A DNA stretch of 64,000 nt from Anaeromyces robustus. Lineage: Eukaryota > Neocallimastigomycota > Neocallimastigomycetes > Neocallimastigales > Neocallimastigaceae. This document shows, in pieces, positions 23,875 through 35,575 of this stretch; positions within the stretch are counted from its first letter, which is position 1; each line of letters begins with the position of its first letter. Made by a program: the position numbers and the translations under genes. Below the pieces are notes generated by a model. The model was not told the origin of the DNA. It was given only the letters and a program-made list of their open reading frames with translations, and ran no database searches. The DNA lies in contig MCFG01000225.1 in the NCBI GenBank assembly GCA_002104895.1, positions 42,501-106,500 of the forward strand. Direction: 5' to 3'.

Positions 23875-26800
23875 TAAAATATAATCTGCTTTACTGCATT
23901 TTGATACTTTAAAATTTTTCTTAATACTTTTAATAAGTTTATTTATACAATATTTTATACCTGTTATTAATAAATCATCCACGTAGACACCTATTATACA
24001 CGTAGCTTTTCCTCCCTCCTTTTTTACAAAAATACATGGTTCTGATTTTAATTGAGTAAAACCATTATTTGTGAGAAAGTTGGTGAAGTGGATATTCCAT
24101 TGACGACCTGATTGTTTCAAGCCGTATAAAGCTTTCCTAAGAAGCCAAAATCCTTTGCCATAGTTAATATCACCAGGTGGAATGGTGACATATATATTCT
24201 TGTCCAAGGGAGCGTTAAGGTAAGCAGATTTTATGTCTAGTTGCATAAGATCCCAGTGAAATTTCGAAGCAAGTGCAATAATCAATTTTAGACTGTCTAA
24301 GCTAAGAGTGGGAGAATAAGTTAAATCGTAATCAATGCCCTTTTTCTGAGTAAATCCACGAGCAACTAGACGGGCCTTGTATTTTAATTTATTGCCTTGA
24401 CCATCGGTTTTTATACTGTAAACCCATTTGGTGGGTGTAGGCTCAACATCTTGAGGAATCTCTTCAACAAAAGTCATGGTTTGGCTGTCGTAAAAGTTGT
24501 GTAATTCAGAATTCATAGCCTTTTTCCATTTTTTATTGTCATTGCATGTAATAGCTTGTTTATATGTAACTGGTATTTCATCTTGTTTTTTATTACATTT
24601 GGATATTTCAATGCTGTTAACTGTTGGTTTCTGTTTTTTAATGATTTTTGAATCTTCGAATTTACTTGGTCGTTTCATAGAGTAGTTAAGTGATGGTTTT
24701 AGTTTTTTATTAGAATTTGAATCTTCAAAAGTATTTTTTCGTTTCATTGGTTCATTAAACGATTGCTTTTGTTTTTTAATTTCTTTCTTTTCTGATGTTT
24801 TTAAAATATGTTTACTTGGGATTGATTTTGATAAAGAAATATTATTTTTTATTCTTTTAGATGTTGATAAAATGGTGTCGGAATCGAAATTGGAATCATT
24901 ATCTATTGAGTATTTTCTTTTAGAATATTTATTAAAGTCTAAATTAAATGTTTCATTTGGCGATGGATCTTTAACATTATTATTCGTATTGTTGTAAATA
25001 TTTGAATCATCGTTTTGATTTATAGAATCATTTTTCGCAGAATTATTTGTAATGTTTTCTTTTTCATTGCTATTTTCATTGTTTGATTCATCATACAAGG
25101 TATGATCAGGAATATTGCTATTATTAGTCAATCTTTCTTTATTAATAAAGTCAAATTCATATATATAATTATCATTATTTAAAATATTTTTATACTTATC
25201 AATTTCAAGATTTTTAACTCTTAGTCCAGAAGGTGTATATTCATCAAATGTTGCATCATTTACTAAATGAATACTAAGATCATTTAAGTCCATGATGATG
25301 AAACAATGTGATTCTTTATTAAATCCAAGAAAAGCTCCATCAATTCCTCTTGATCCAAATTTTCCATTTCGTTGAGAAAAATCTTTATAAGAAGCACGGC
25401 ATCCGAAAACTTTTATTTTTGATAAATCGACCTTTTTGTTATAAAATACTTCATTTGGAATCTTATTTCCTATTCCTTTATGTGGAGTAATGTTGTATAA
25501 CATACAGGCGTAGTTTACCGCGTAGTCCCAGAATTCTATGCTCATTTGAGCGCTGCGGAGTAATGTTCTTGCACAGCTTACAATTGTGTAGTTAAATCTT
25601 TCAGCCAGGCCGTTGTTTTGAGGGCTATAAGGGGGCGAGAAAGTTTTCATAATTCCATGATTATCACAATATTGCAATATTTTCTTGTTGTTGTATTCCG
25701 TACCATGGTCTGTGTGGAATTTTCTAATTTTATGTTTATATTGGGTTTTTAAGAATGTAAAGAAATTGATTGTTATTTTAGCAATTTTCTTCTTATCATC
25801 TATTAAGAAGATCCAACTTTTCCTGCTATACTCATCTATGAATGTTAATATAAATCTTTTTTCAGTGAATGACATGGGATTTATTGGGCCAATCACGTCT
25901 GAATGTATAGTTTCCAAAATTTCAGTAGCTCTTGGAGGTTGGCCCTTATGAGTTTTCTTATTGAGTTTTGCAACATTGCAATCGAAACACTTTATCGGTT
26001 TTATGTTGTGTAGCTCTAAGTATTTATTGATATTGTCATGGTAATAATGTCCTAATCTTTTATGCCATAATAATCTGGACTGATCATCAATATATATTTC
26101 TTCTTCTTTATCTTTTGATATATTATCCATTGTATAATTGAGTACATAATTGTTCAATGGTATATGGATAATATTATTAGTGTCTGAGTTAAAAGTACCT
26201 AAATTAATTGTTTTATTGTTTTCTTTTAGTTTTAATGTAAGATATGCCTTTCCCTTTTTAGCTTTTAAATTGCATATCATTCCATTTCTTGTTAATTTTA
26301 TACCACTGAGTAAATTTTTATTTACATTTTTAGAATATAGAACATTTTCTAATTTTATAGTGTGCCCATTAAGAATAGCAGTATATTTTCCCTTTCCATC
26401 AAATTCACAAAGGGAATTGTTTGCACACTTCAAGATTATTTTTCCTTCTTGGTAGTCTTCCAGAATACTTCTGTCATTTGTTATGTGTTCAGAAGCTCCA
26501 GTGTCAAAAGTCCAAATTGTTTTTCTCTCATTTATGTTGTTGGCCGAAGATATATTTAATAGGTCTTGGGATTTTTGCTTATTGTTTATTTCCTCAAATG
26601 TTTCGATGCTATTCATATGGTATTCAGATTCTAAATCCTCAAAAGAAATTTCTTCTTTAGGTAGTTGATATTCTTCATATTGAATGTTGCTTATTGATTT
26701 GTTTTCTCTTCTAGTTTGATTTTCTTTATAACCTTTTCTTTTGCTATTATTAATGGGTTTCCTGTATTTGTTATTGTTATGATATCTTTTATCCTTGCTA

Positions 26801-27621
26801 ACTTTCTTGTTTTTGTTATAAGTATTGTATGGACAATTTTCAAGTAGATGGGCATGTGATTTACAAATGAAACAGGATTTATTCTTTAATGAATAAGCTG
26901 ATCCTCTTTCAACTGAATTGATGCTGCTTAAATTATCAATGTCCATTAGGTCTTCTTTATCTTCACTAGTATAGTTAAAATTGATATTTGAGGAATTTTT
27001 AATGTATAATAAAAAGTCAATCTGATTTGTTGCTAAGGTGATAAAGTCTTTAACTTCATCATTGCAAGTAGGGAATAGTCTATCTTGTAAGGGTTTTGGG
27101 AATGATGAAAAAAGATATTTAATTCTTTCTAAATTACTAAGTTTTACATTTAATTCTTCTAGTTTCTCGAAAATTTCCTGAAGTTCAGAGATTTTGCCTT
27201 TACAATCAGCTACAGTTTTTGCCTTTGTAGACACCAGTTTTTTCATCCAGTATTGGACATCAGTAGATTTCCTTTTACCATATAGAATGGTTAACTTATC
27301 CATAATGGCATGAGCAGATTTCAAACCTTTGATCTTTTCAATCACTTCAAAAGAGACATTAGTACTAATGATGGTGGTAGCTAGCGCATTATTCGCTTCT
27401 GCTTCATTAAGTTGGTTTTCTAGGTCTTCAATAATCTTCTTATCCGGATTTTTAGACTTCTTAGCTTCATCAAGTTTAATGGTTATTTCTTTTACAACAT
27501 CGGTTTTAATAAACTTTAAAACTTTATAGGATCCAAGAATATTTTGAATGAGGAATTCCCATGACTCGAAGTTAGTATCATTAAGACGTTCTTCTGGTAG
27601 CAATTTTGTAGTATCCTTCAT
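23875..27621 (-). CDS. Copia gag-protease-integrase-RT coding part
   Basis: Retroelement polyprotein part, listed as a fossil component. The ATG at 27621 begins MKDTTKLLPEERLNDTNFES, the start of a Copia gag; a reading opening a few codons upstream uses a TTG and is not preferred. In order: gag; zinc knuckle CFICKSHAHLLENC; protease with FDTGASEHIT; integrase with an HHCC finger and a catalytic core including FHTDHGTEYNN and FSPPYSPQNNGLAERFN; a variable Asn/Ser/Lys-rich linker; reverse transcriptase with YVDDLLITG. It is copied by target-primed LTR replication in cytoplasmic particles, as for the family. The coding region is interrupted by the LTR insertion at its left edge. Confidence 0.9.
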
Positions 27622-27629
27622 TTTGCGCA

Positions 27630-27646
27630 ATGAGACTCTTAATCTA
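27630..27646 (-). other. Copia primer-binding site (half-tRNA, lysine type)
   Basis: The plus strand reads TGAGACTCTTAATCT at 27631-27645. This is the conserved anticodon arm of tRNA-Lys(CUU), anticodon CUU inside the loop CUCUUAA. The element sense strand is therefore complementary to it, immediately beside the LTR. Use of an internally cut half-tRNA is known for Copia-type elements such as Drosophila copia (initiator Met). A lysine half-tRNA is the reading here. Confidence 0.65.
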
Positions 27647-27953
27647 AAAGACGAAGAATATTTATATTTATAATAATTTTATTTATTATAATAATTTAAT
27701 AATTGAGTTAACTAAAGAAAAAAAAATTTTGGAAAAATAAATTGCTATTTATACAAATTGTGGCTTGATAATAGAACAATATAAAATTTTAGACAATGAA
27801 ATTTAATGTATTTTAATAACAATGAATTTAATTTATTAGACAATGTAATAATTTTTTTAAACAATATAATAATTTATTTTTTAATATTTAAATTATTATT
27901 TCATTGTTTTATTTTTATTAAGTTTTAATTTTGTGTTTTTCATAATTCTAATA
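27647..27953 (-). repeat. Copia 5' LTR
   Basis: 307 bp, nearly identical to 20984-21290. It is followed in element sense directly by the tRNA-complementary site. Confidence 0.9.
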
Positions 27954-27958
27954 ATATA

Positions 27959-27970
27959 GAAACATATAAT

Positions 27971-28017
<47 letters not shown>

Positions 28018-30048
28018 TTTTTTAATTAATTAATGAATTCTTGTTTTAGTTAGTACATAAATATATATTAAAAAAAAAAAAAAAACGATGTAACATACAT
28101 TTATAATTATTAAATAATTAATGTTAATTAAATTTTTTTCTTTTTTAATTTATTTAAGTAAAAGTCTAATAATTATTATTTTTTATATTTATTATTGAAA
28201 ATGTTTGGAATTTAATAATAATAATAATAATAATAAAATTAACAAATCCACTTAATCTTATTTCTAATAATTATTCATAATTATTCATAAAATTTTTTTT
28301 CTTATTCATAATGTATCATAATAATTTATATAGAAAATTTCGGAATAAAAATTTTTATATTAAATAATTATATTTAGAATATATTATTTATAAATTCATA
28401 ATACATACAAAGCAATTGAATAATATATTATAAATATCAATTATAATATTAATATATTAAAAATATATTAATATGTCTAATGATAATAAATAAATAAATA
28501 AATAAATAAATTAATAAATAAATTAAATATTATGTTGTGTAATATTACATCAAAAAAGGGTTTTTAGGAAATGGATTTGATGATAACAAAGTTTTATCTT
28601 TAATAACAAAAAAAATTTTTTATTAATATTTTAACTTTTAAAATATTTAATAAAATATTTTATTCAATATTTTTTCTTTTCTCTGTTTTATTTTAATATT
28701 ATTTGTTATATTGTATTTCTTATTTCTGTTAATGTGTTTTTTATACAAAAAAAAAGAAAAAGAAAAAGAAAAAAAATTCAAAACAAAAACAAAAACAAAA
28801 AAAAAATTTAAAACACAAAATTTCATTTTTTTATTTAATTTTTCTTTTTTTTTTTTTTCATTTATTTAATAATTGTAATAAATAATAATTATGGATATTA
28901 CGGCTTATAAAACATTAACAAAATTTTTTTCGATTTACCTAGATTTATCCTTTTTTGGTAGGAATCTTTTTACTCATTCAATTTATATTAATAAAAAAAA
29001 TTAAATAAATAAAATTAATAATATATAATTTAATTAATAATATGAAATGTAATAAAAAATAATATATAATATATAATCTTATAAAATAATAATAAATAAT
29101 ATAAAATAATATTAAATAATAATAAATCATAAATAATAAATAATAAATAATAAATAATAAATAATAAATAATAAATAATAAATAGTAATATAAAATAATA
29201 ATAAATAATATATATTAATAATAAATTATATAAACAATGTATTATTTATTCTTTTAATTAATTATTTATGAATTTAAATATCATCATAAATGAAAATATA
29301 AAAAAAAAATAAAAAACAAATATTATTTATTTATTTACTTATTTACTTATTTATATATTTATTTATTTATTTACATACATATTTATATAAATTTAAATAT
29401 TTTTAAAAAAAAAAAAAAAATAATTAAAACAATTGTTTATTTGATATTATTTAAATTCCATACATTTTTTTTTTCGAATATAAAATATTAGAATGTTCTA
29501 TTTTTACTATAGAATAAATTAATTTTTTAATTTTTAATTCTGTATCAAAACATTAAAAATTATAAAAAAAAAATTTTTTTTTTTTTATTACTATAAATTA
29601 ATAAACATTTTTATCAATTCCCAGAAATGAAAACAAAAAAAAAAAATTTTTTTTTATTATGTGGAAAAAAGTTTAAAATATATATATTTTTATGAAACCT
29701 TTTTCTTTTTTTTTTAGTATTAAAGAAAAAACGATGAAATTATACGTAAAATTATTTTTTACAAAAAAAGTAATTTGATAATTCATGTAATAAAAAAATT
29801 TTATATTATATAAATAAATACTAATATTGAATCAATATATTAATATATTAATATATATACAATTTATAATTATCTATTTATAAATAGATAATTTATCAAA
29901 AAAAAAAAAAAAGTATATAAACTCATAAAAAGTTTTCAAATATTTGAAGAATCAAAAAAAAAATTAAAATAAAAAAAAAAACAAACTATATATATATATA
30001 TATATATAAAACAAAACTAATCAAAAATAAACTGTTATATAAACAAAA
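27959..30048. other. A+T-rich intergenic DNA
   Basis: No intact gene. It contains ATTT (27969-28021) and AAT arrays (29123-29183). A 37-codon frame from 28891 (MDITAYKTLTKFFSIYLDLS) sits in slightly G+C-richer sequence and could be an exon relic; unsupported. A perfect 26-bp palindrome (AATTATCTATTTA and its complement) lies at 29868-29893. Confidence 0.55.
29911..29930 (+). promoter_or_regulatory. possible TATA box of the secreted-peptide gene
   Basis: GTATATAAACTC about 130 bases before the ATG at 30049. A TATA-like word means little in this composition; it is listed because its context is slightly richer in G+C. Confidence 0.3.
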
Positions 30049-30294
30049 ATGAGAATTTTTGCTGTTTTATTAGCTACTTTATTATGTTTCTTACTTGTTG
30101 CAAGTAATCCAATAAGTGGTACTACTGAAGAAGAAAAGTCTCCTATTTTAAAAACAAGAGCTGCAGATACTGGTGATTGCTATGATGCTTGCTTAAGAAA
30201 GCATGGAGTAATTTACTGTTCTTTTGCATCTTTATTATGTTTTGATCACAATCGCAGAAACAAAAATAAAGGTCCAAAAATTGACAATCAGTAA
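30049..30294 (+). CDS. small secreted four-cysteine peptide
   Basis: An 81-residue protein with a clear signal peptide (residues 1-19, core AVLLATLLCFLLVAS). It has an acidic propeptide-like stretch (PISGTTEEEK, then SPILKTR), a possible basic cleavage site after Arg37, and a mature part AADTGDCYDACLRKHG with four Cys (44, 48, 57, 64; C-x3-C-x9-C-x6-C). The tail is strongly basic (NRRNKNKGPK). This architecture is common among secreted antimicrobial or effector-type peptides, but no family is recognised and the Cys spacing does not match classical defensins. The ATG follows an A-rich leader; no intron is needed. It stands alone, more than 1.8 kb from any neighbour. Role inferred only. Confidence 0.7.
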   Translation: MRIFAVLLATLLCFLLVASNPISGTTEEEKSPILKTRAADTGDCYDACLRKHGVIYCSFASLLCFDHNRRNKNKGPKIDNQ

Positions 30295-30675
30295 ATTGGT
30301 AAATCGATAAATCAATAGTTATTTATTATTATAATAAAAATATATTATATATAAAGAATATTATATATAATATAAAAACGTAATACTAATAAAATAAAAT
30401 AATAAAAATAAAACAAAATAAAAATAAAACAAAATAAAACTAAAATAAAAATAAAAAAAAATAAATAATAAAAATAAAAAAAATAAAAATAAATAATAAT
30501 TGAACAAAATAAATAAATTATGTATGATATATATATTTATTTCAAATTATTATATATATTATTTAATGGTATATATACATTATATATATTTATATATTTA
30601 TATACAGATAAATATCTTACATTTAATGATGATGATATATATATATATTCATATATACTTGGGTAGAAATAGTTG

Positions 30676-30713
<38 letters not shown>

Positions 30714-31014
30714 TCATCAACTATTTCTTTTTTTTTTTTTTTTTTTAGTTTTTTAGTTTTTTAGTTTTTTAGTTTTTTAGTTTTTTGTTTTTTGTTTTTT
30801 GTTTTTTTCATAATTACATTTCATAGGTGATATATATACATACAAATTTTACTTTTATATATTATACATATATATTTATATAGAAATCATAATAAATATA
30901 TATATTAATATATTTAATAGATTTTTTTTTCTTTTTAATCAATTTATAGAAAATCCTATAATAAATATCTATAAATATTTATATATATATTTTAATTGAT
31001 TAAAAAAAAATAAA

Positions 31015-31045
<31 letters not shown>

Positions 31046-32070
31046 TCAAAAATATAAAAAATAATTGTTTTTGTTATATAATTATATTCTTTTTTTTTTT
31101 AACTATTTTATAAATATATAAAATAATTAAAATTAATATAATTATTATAATTAATATATATTGTACTATTATATTATATTATATTATATTATTATATTAT
31201 TATTATATCATTATTATTATTATAATTATATTTTATATTGTTATATTTGTTATATTGTTATAAGATTTGTTATATTGTTATAAGATTTGTTATATTGTTA
31301 TAGATTTGTTATATTGTTATGTATTATTTACTATTATTAATGATTATTATTAATGATTATTAATTATCAAAAAGAATTATAATATAATTAATTATATATT
31401 ATATAAAATTTAATAAACAAATAAAAGATTTTATTTAATTCTAATATTTTTAACAATGATTTTTTAAATCGTCATTAGAAAATTATTAGCATTAAATTTT
31501 ATATATTATATATTATTATTATTATATATTCTGAATAAAAGTAGTTAATTATTAATATTTGCTCAAGTGTATTATATTGTTTATATTATTATATATTGTA
31601 TATTGTTAATAGATTTTTTGAATAAAAAAAAATTATTTATTAGTAATTATCATTGATATTATCATAAATGTATAATTAAATAATAAATCATTATTTATTT
31701 ATTTATTTATTTATATATAATTATAATTATATATCTATTATTAAAAAAATTTATGATTTGATAATTATGATTTATTGATAATTATGAGATTATTAACATT
31801 ATAGTAATGATGTATATAATTTTCTTAATTCTCTTTTTATTATTTTTATATTTTTATTTTTATTTAATAATATATATTAAATAATAAATCATTATTTAAT
31901 ATTATCTAATTTAATTGATAATTTATGATTTGATAATTATGATTCTTTTTTTTTTTTTTTTTTTTTGATAATATATTGATGATTAATGGATATAATTTTC
32001 CTTATAATATTTATTTCATGGTATATAATCTCCTTTTTTTCTTTCACACTTTAATCTATTTATTTATTTG

Positions 32071-32101
<31 letters not shown>
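30295..32101. other. A+T-rich spacer with hairpin and tandem repeat
   Basis: No gene seen. Contents: a perfect 12-bp stem (AGAAATAGTTGA at 30665-30676, TCAACTATTTCT at 30717-30728) around a long T tract; a TTTTTAG array near 30746-30790; a 13-bp stem near 30935-31010 (TTTTTAATCAATT type); and a 20-bp unit with core AAGATTTGTTATATTGTTAT repeated three to four times at 31240-31320. Confidence 0.6.
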
Positions 32102-32103
<2 letters not shown>

Positions 32104-35100
32104 ACTCAATAACTATTTCTAATTTTAATGGTTTAGTTATTTGTTTAGTCATTGGTTTAGTTATTGGTTTTGCTATTGGTTTTTCTATATAGAAATAAGA
32201 AAACATTCTTATAAATCTGTATAAAATATTTCTCCAAAGTATAGTTAAGAAAAATTCCCATTTTAAGGTTTGAGGAAGGGTAGGCATTCGATCAAAAAGT
32301 ATTTGAAGATATTCTTCTTCATTATCATAATTTTTGATTTCCATAGTAAGAAGATATTGTTCTGAAATACTACGAATACTAGTAACCACACAATTAAGTC
32401 TTACTTTATATTTACGAATATTTAAATTAACATTAGCAACATCACCAATTTCTAAGAAATCATTAGTATTTATTAATAATTTAATTGTATGTTCCATAAG
32501 AACAGAGGTAATAGCATACTTTTCAATACCTTTAACATCTTCAACAATAGCAACTTCATTTGTCCTTACAACAACAGCAGAATGAATATATTCATCATTT
32601 TCTTCATCTTTTTCTCTACCACTAATTAAAAAGATAATCATTACAATAGTATAAAAATTAACACAAAGCCAAAATAATATAATAATAGGACATATTGTAT
32701 TATATAAATTTATCATTAAGGAAATTCTAATGACACCAATGATTGACAAAATACCAAAAATAATGAAAGGAATCATTCTAATGTACTTCTTTTTCGATAA
32801 TAAAGATTTATTATTTGATTTATCGGTGACCTTAAATTTCTTTTTCGAAATACCAAAAGTTTCTTTTAATACTGGTGTTATAAGGAAAGGCATAACACTC
32901 ATTTGAAAGATGTTACTCCATTTAATTGAAATCATATTATTTGTGAGAATTCGAAGACATATATTTTGTAAAATAAACATTGGTAACCAGTATATCATAA
33001 TTTCTAAAGAAGTACATCTAAAAACGGGTATATTAAATACGGCAAAAAAGAAAGGAGATATCATATAAATTAATTTATTAAATGGGGTATACCAATAAAA
33101 GGCAGAACTAATATAATTCAATCTTTGAATGAAATGAAGTTTCATATTCCATAAAGGATTCATATGTTTATTTCTTATGATATTGACAACACCACAAGCC
33201 CATCTTGAACGTTGTTTAATATGATCATCAAAAGTATTAGGAGTCATACCACTTGCCAAGGGTTCTGGGGTAGCAAGAGAAAGGTAACCTTTAGATTCTA
33301 ATAATAAACCAGTAGCATAATCTTCCGTAATAGATTCAGTATAGAAACCACCAACATCTTCAAGAGCTTTACGAGATATAACTGTATTAGAACCACCATA
33401 AATAACACTGTTTGATGAAGTTCTACTAACCTCAGCTAAACGATAAAAGAAATCTTGTTCATTAGGAACTTTAGTTTCTGAATAAAGATTATATTGGAAA
33501 ATATCTGGTTCATAGAAACATTGAGGGGTTTGTAAAAATCCTAAATGACGTTGTTCACTTTTAGAAAGTTTTGCATTACATTTTTCAACATAAATAAAAT
33601 AAGGAATAGTTTTAAGAAGGAAATTACTCTTAACAATCATATCAGCATCCAATGTTACTATATAAGGTGAAAAGGTATGAGACATAGCATTGTTTAAATT
33701 ACCAGCTTTAGCTCCCTTATTATCAGGACGATCAAAATATCCTACATTCATTTTTTTAGCAAGTTGTCTAATATTACTTCTTCTGTTATCATCACATACC
33801 CAAATATGAACCTTCTTTTTATCAGGATAGTCTAAATGATTACAACCATTAATAGTTTTTCTTAAAAGTTCTTCTGATTCATTATAAGTAGCAATGAAAA
33901 TATCAACATCTGGAAATTCATCATCTTCAATGACAGGAACAGGGTATTTTTTACATTTTAAAAGATTGGTATAAAAAATACAAGATTCAAGAAATTCTGC
34001 TATTTCTACTATTAATAAAATAGAATTACAAATGATGGGTAATATTCCTTTATTAAAAGTAAAGACACATCTCCATATTAAATACATTAAGGTACTTATC
34101 CAAAGGGCCATTACAATAAATATTTTCATATATAAATGTTTAATATTGTAAACTTTTACATCCCCTAAACCATGTTTTCTAATAAATTGGTCGTAGGTCC
34201 AACATTTTTTATTTGAGAAATAGAAATATATCATACTCATTACCCCAAGGAAAATAAAGATTTCTGTACATAATATGATAATATTACTATAATAATTTAA
34301 AGAATTAACTTTTTCATAGCCTACTACACTAATCAAAGAAATAATGGTTTCCCAGAATGTATATTTTTCATTAACATCACCTTGAGGTATATCTGAAGGA
34401 GATACCCCTTTTAAAAGTGATCGTACCCATTTACCAGTACCAGTAAGATCTTTTTCTAAAAGTTTCTTGGATTCTCTTGAAGAAGCCTTGATAATGGATG
34501 AATTTTCTTTCTTGTTTGACAAGTTCCATATGGCATAACTTGTTTGATATTTATTTAATAAATCAAACCATTTAACAGCATATTCATAATCTCTGTTACC
34601 ATTACCATCACCCATAGTAATACCACATTCAGAAATAAATACTGGTAATCCACTTTTAATGGCATTTTCAAATCTTACCATTAAATCATCATGATGTTCT
34701 GCAGAATAAAAATGAAAAGTATACATCACATTTTTAAAACTAACAGGTTTAGCGATAGCACTTTCTAAATCTTGATCATAATTTGGTGTACCAATAATGA
34801 TGACAGCATTAGGATTATGATTTCTTATAATAGGAACAATGATATTTGAATATTTATAAATATTTTCCCATTTAGCTCCTTGATTTGGTTCATTACATAT
34901 TTCATAAATTAAATTTGGTACATTTGCATATTTTTCTGAAATCATATTAAAAAATTCTTTTGCTTCTTCAACGTTCATCATAGGATCGTAATCATTTAAA
35001 ATATGCCAATCTATTAATACATACATATTACTTTCAATAGCAGCATCAATACCACGATAAAGTATTTCAAGATTTTCTTTCTTATTTTTTATATAACTTT

Positions 35101-35575
35101 CCGAATACATAGCAAGTCTTATTAAATTCATATCCCATTCTTCAGAAAGAAAAGTGAAAAGATCTTTATTAACATAAGCTGGATACCAAGTCAATCCATG
35201 AGTACTTAAACCTTTCAGTATTACAGTTTCTTCCTTGCTATTGACTAAAGAAGTACCATTAACATATAATTTTCCATCTATAGATGGTCTTGCTATTTTT
35301 ACTTGTTGTACTTCATTTGATAATGGTTTTTTATTATTATTAATATCTGTTTCATTTTTTGGATTAGATTTAGAATCATCATTATTTATTTCTCTTTTAA
35401 TTTTTTGAATATATTGAGAATTATTATTATTATTTACATCAGTTTCATTATTTTGAATAGATTGAGAATTATTATTATTTATTTCTGTTTCATTATTTGG
35501 AACAGAATGAGAAAAAACTATTATATCTGATATAATAAAAAAAATAATAATAAAATATGGTAGTATAAATTTCAT
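32102..35575 (-). CDS. GH5 endoglucanase-cellulose synthase (GT2) fusion
   Basis: A 1,157-residue membrane enzyme in one uninterrupted frame. Residues 1-24 are a signal peptide or anchor and 25-88 an Asn/Ser-rich linker. Residues ~90-390 form a GH5 endoglucanase close to subfamily 2: VLIDWHILND at 186-195, acid/base E229 in ICNEPNQ, nucleophile E316 in FISECG. Transmembrane segments near 430-452, 482-505 and 510-530 lead to a processive GT2 domain with all landmarks: DD at 595-596, DAD at 643-645, TED at 750-752 and QRSRW at 788-792. The bacterial cellulose-synthase gating motif FKVTDK is at 914-919. More membrane helices follow (about 832-852, 858-878, 885-905, 932-955, 960-986), then a PilZ-like domain at about 997-1100. 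UDP-glucose would be polymerised in the cytosol and extruded, with GH5 outside. In clostridia the GH5 (CcsZ) and synthase (CcsA) are separate genes of one operon. Likely acquired from gut bacteria; inferred. Confidence 0.92.

Larger units (their letters stand above)
20984..27953 (-). mobile_element. Ty1/Copia LTR retrotransposon with a nested solo LTR
   Basis: An element of 6,970 bp on the minus strand with 307-bp LTRs at 27647-27953 (5') and 20984-21290 (3'). The LTRs differ at only about three visible positions, so the insertion is young. A 5-bp duplication ATATA flanks it (20979-20983 and 27954-27958). Next to the 5' LTR is a primer-binding site complementary to the anticodon arm of a lysine tRNA; next to the 3' LTR is a purine tract, TGAAGGAGAA in element sense. 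Coding parts in order are gag, zinc knuckle, protease, integrase, reverse transcriptase and RNase H, the order of Copia (Pseudoviridae). One large break is seen, the 1.74-kb solo LTR at 22125-23869; apart from that it looks whole. Confidence 0.95.

Noticed and set aside
24497-27529. Several plus-strand frames across the Copia coding region
   Set aside because: Antisense shadows of the polyprotein; no domain and no initiation context.
32102-35575. Bacterial contamination as the source of the cellulose synthase fusion
   Set aside because: The gene has the same A+T-extreme codon choice and Asn-rich linker as neighbouring fungal genes, lacks operon neighbours, and sits between fungal-type spacers on the same sequence.
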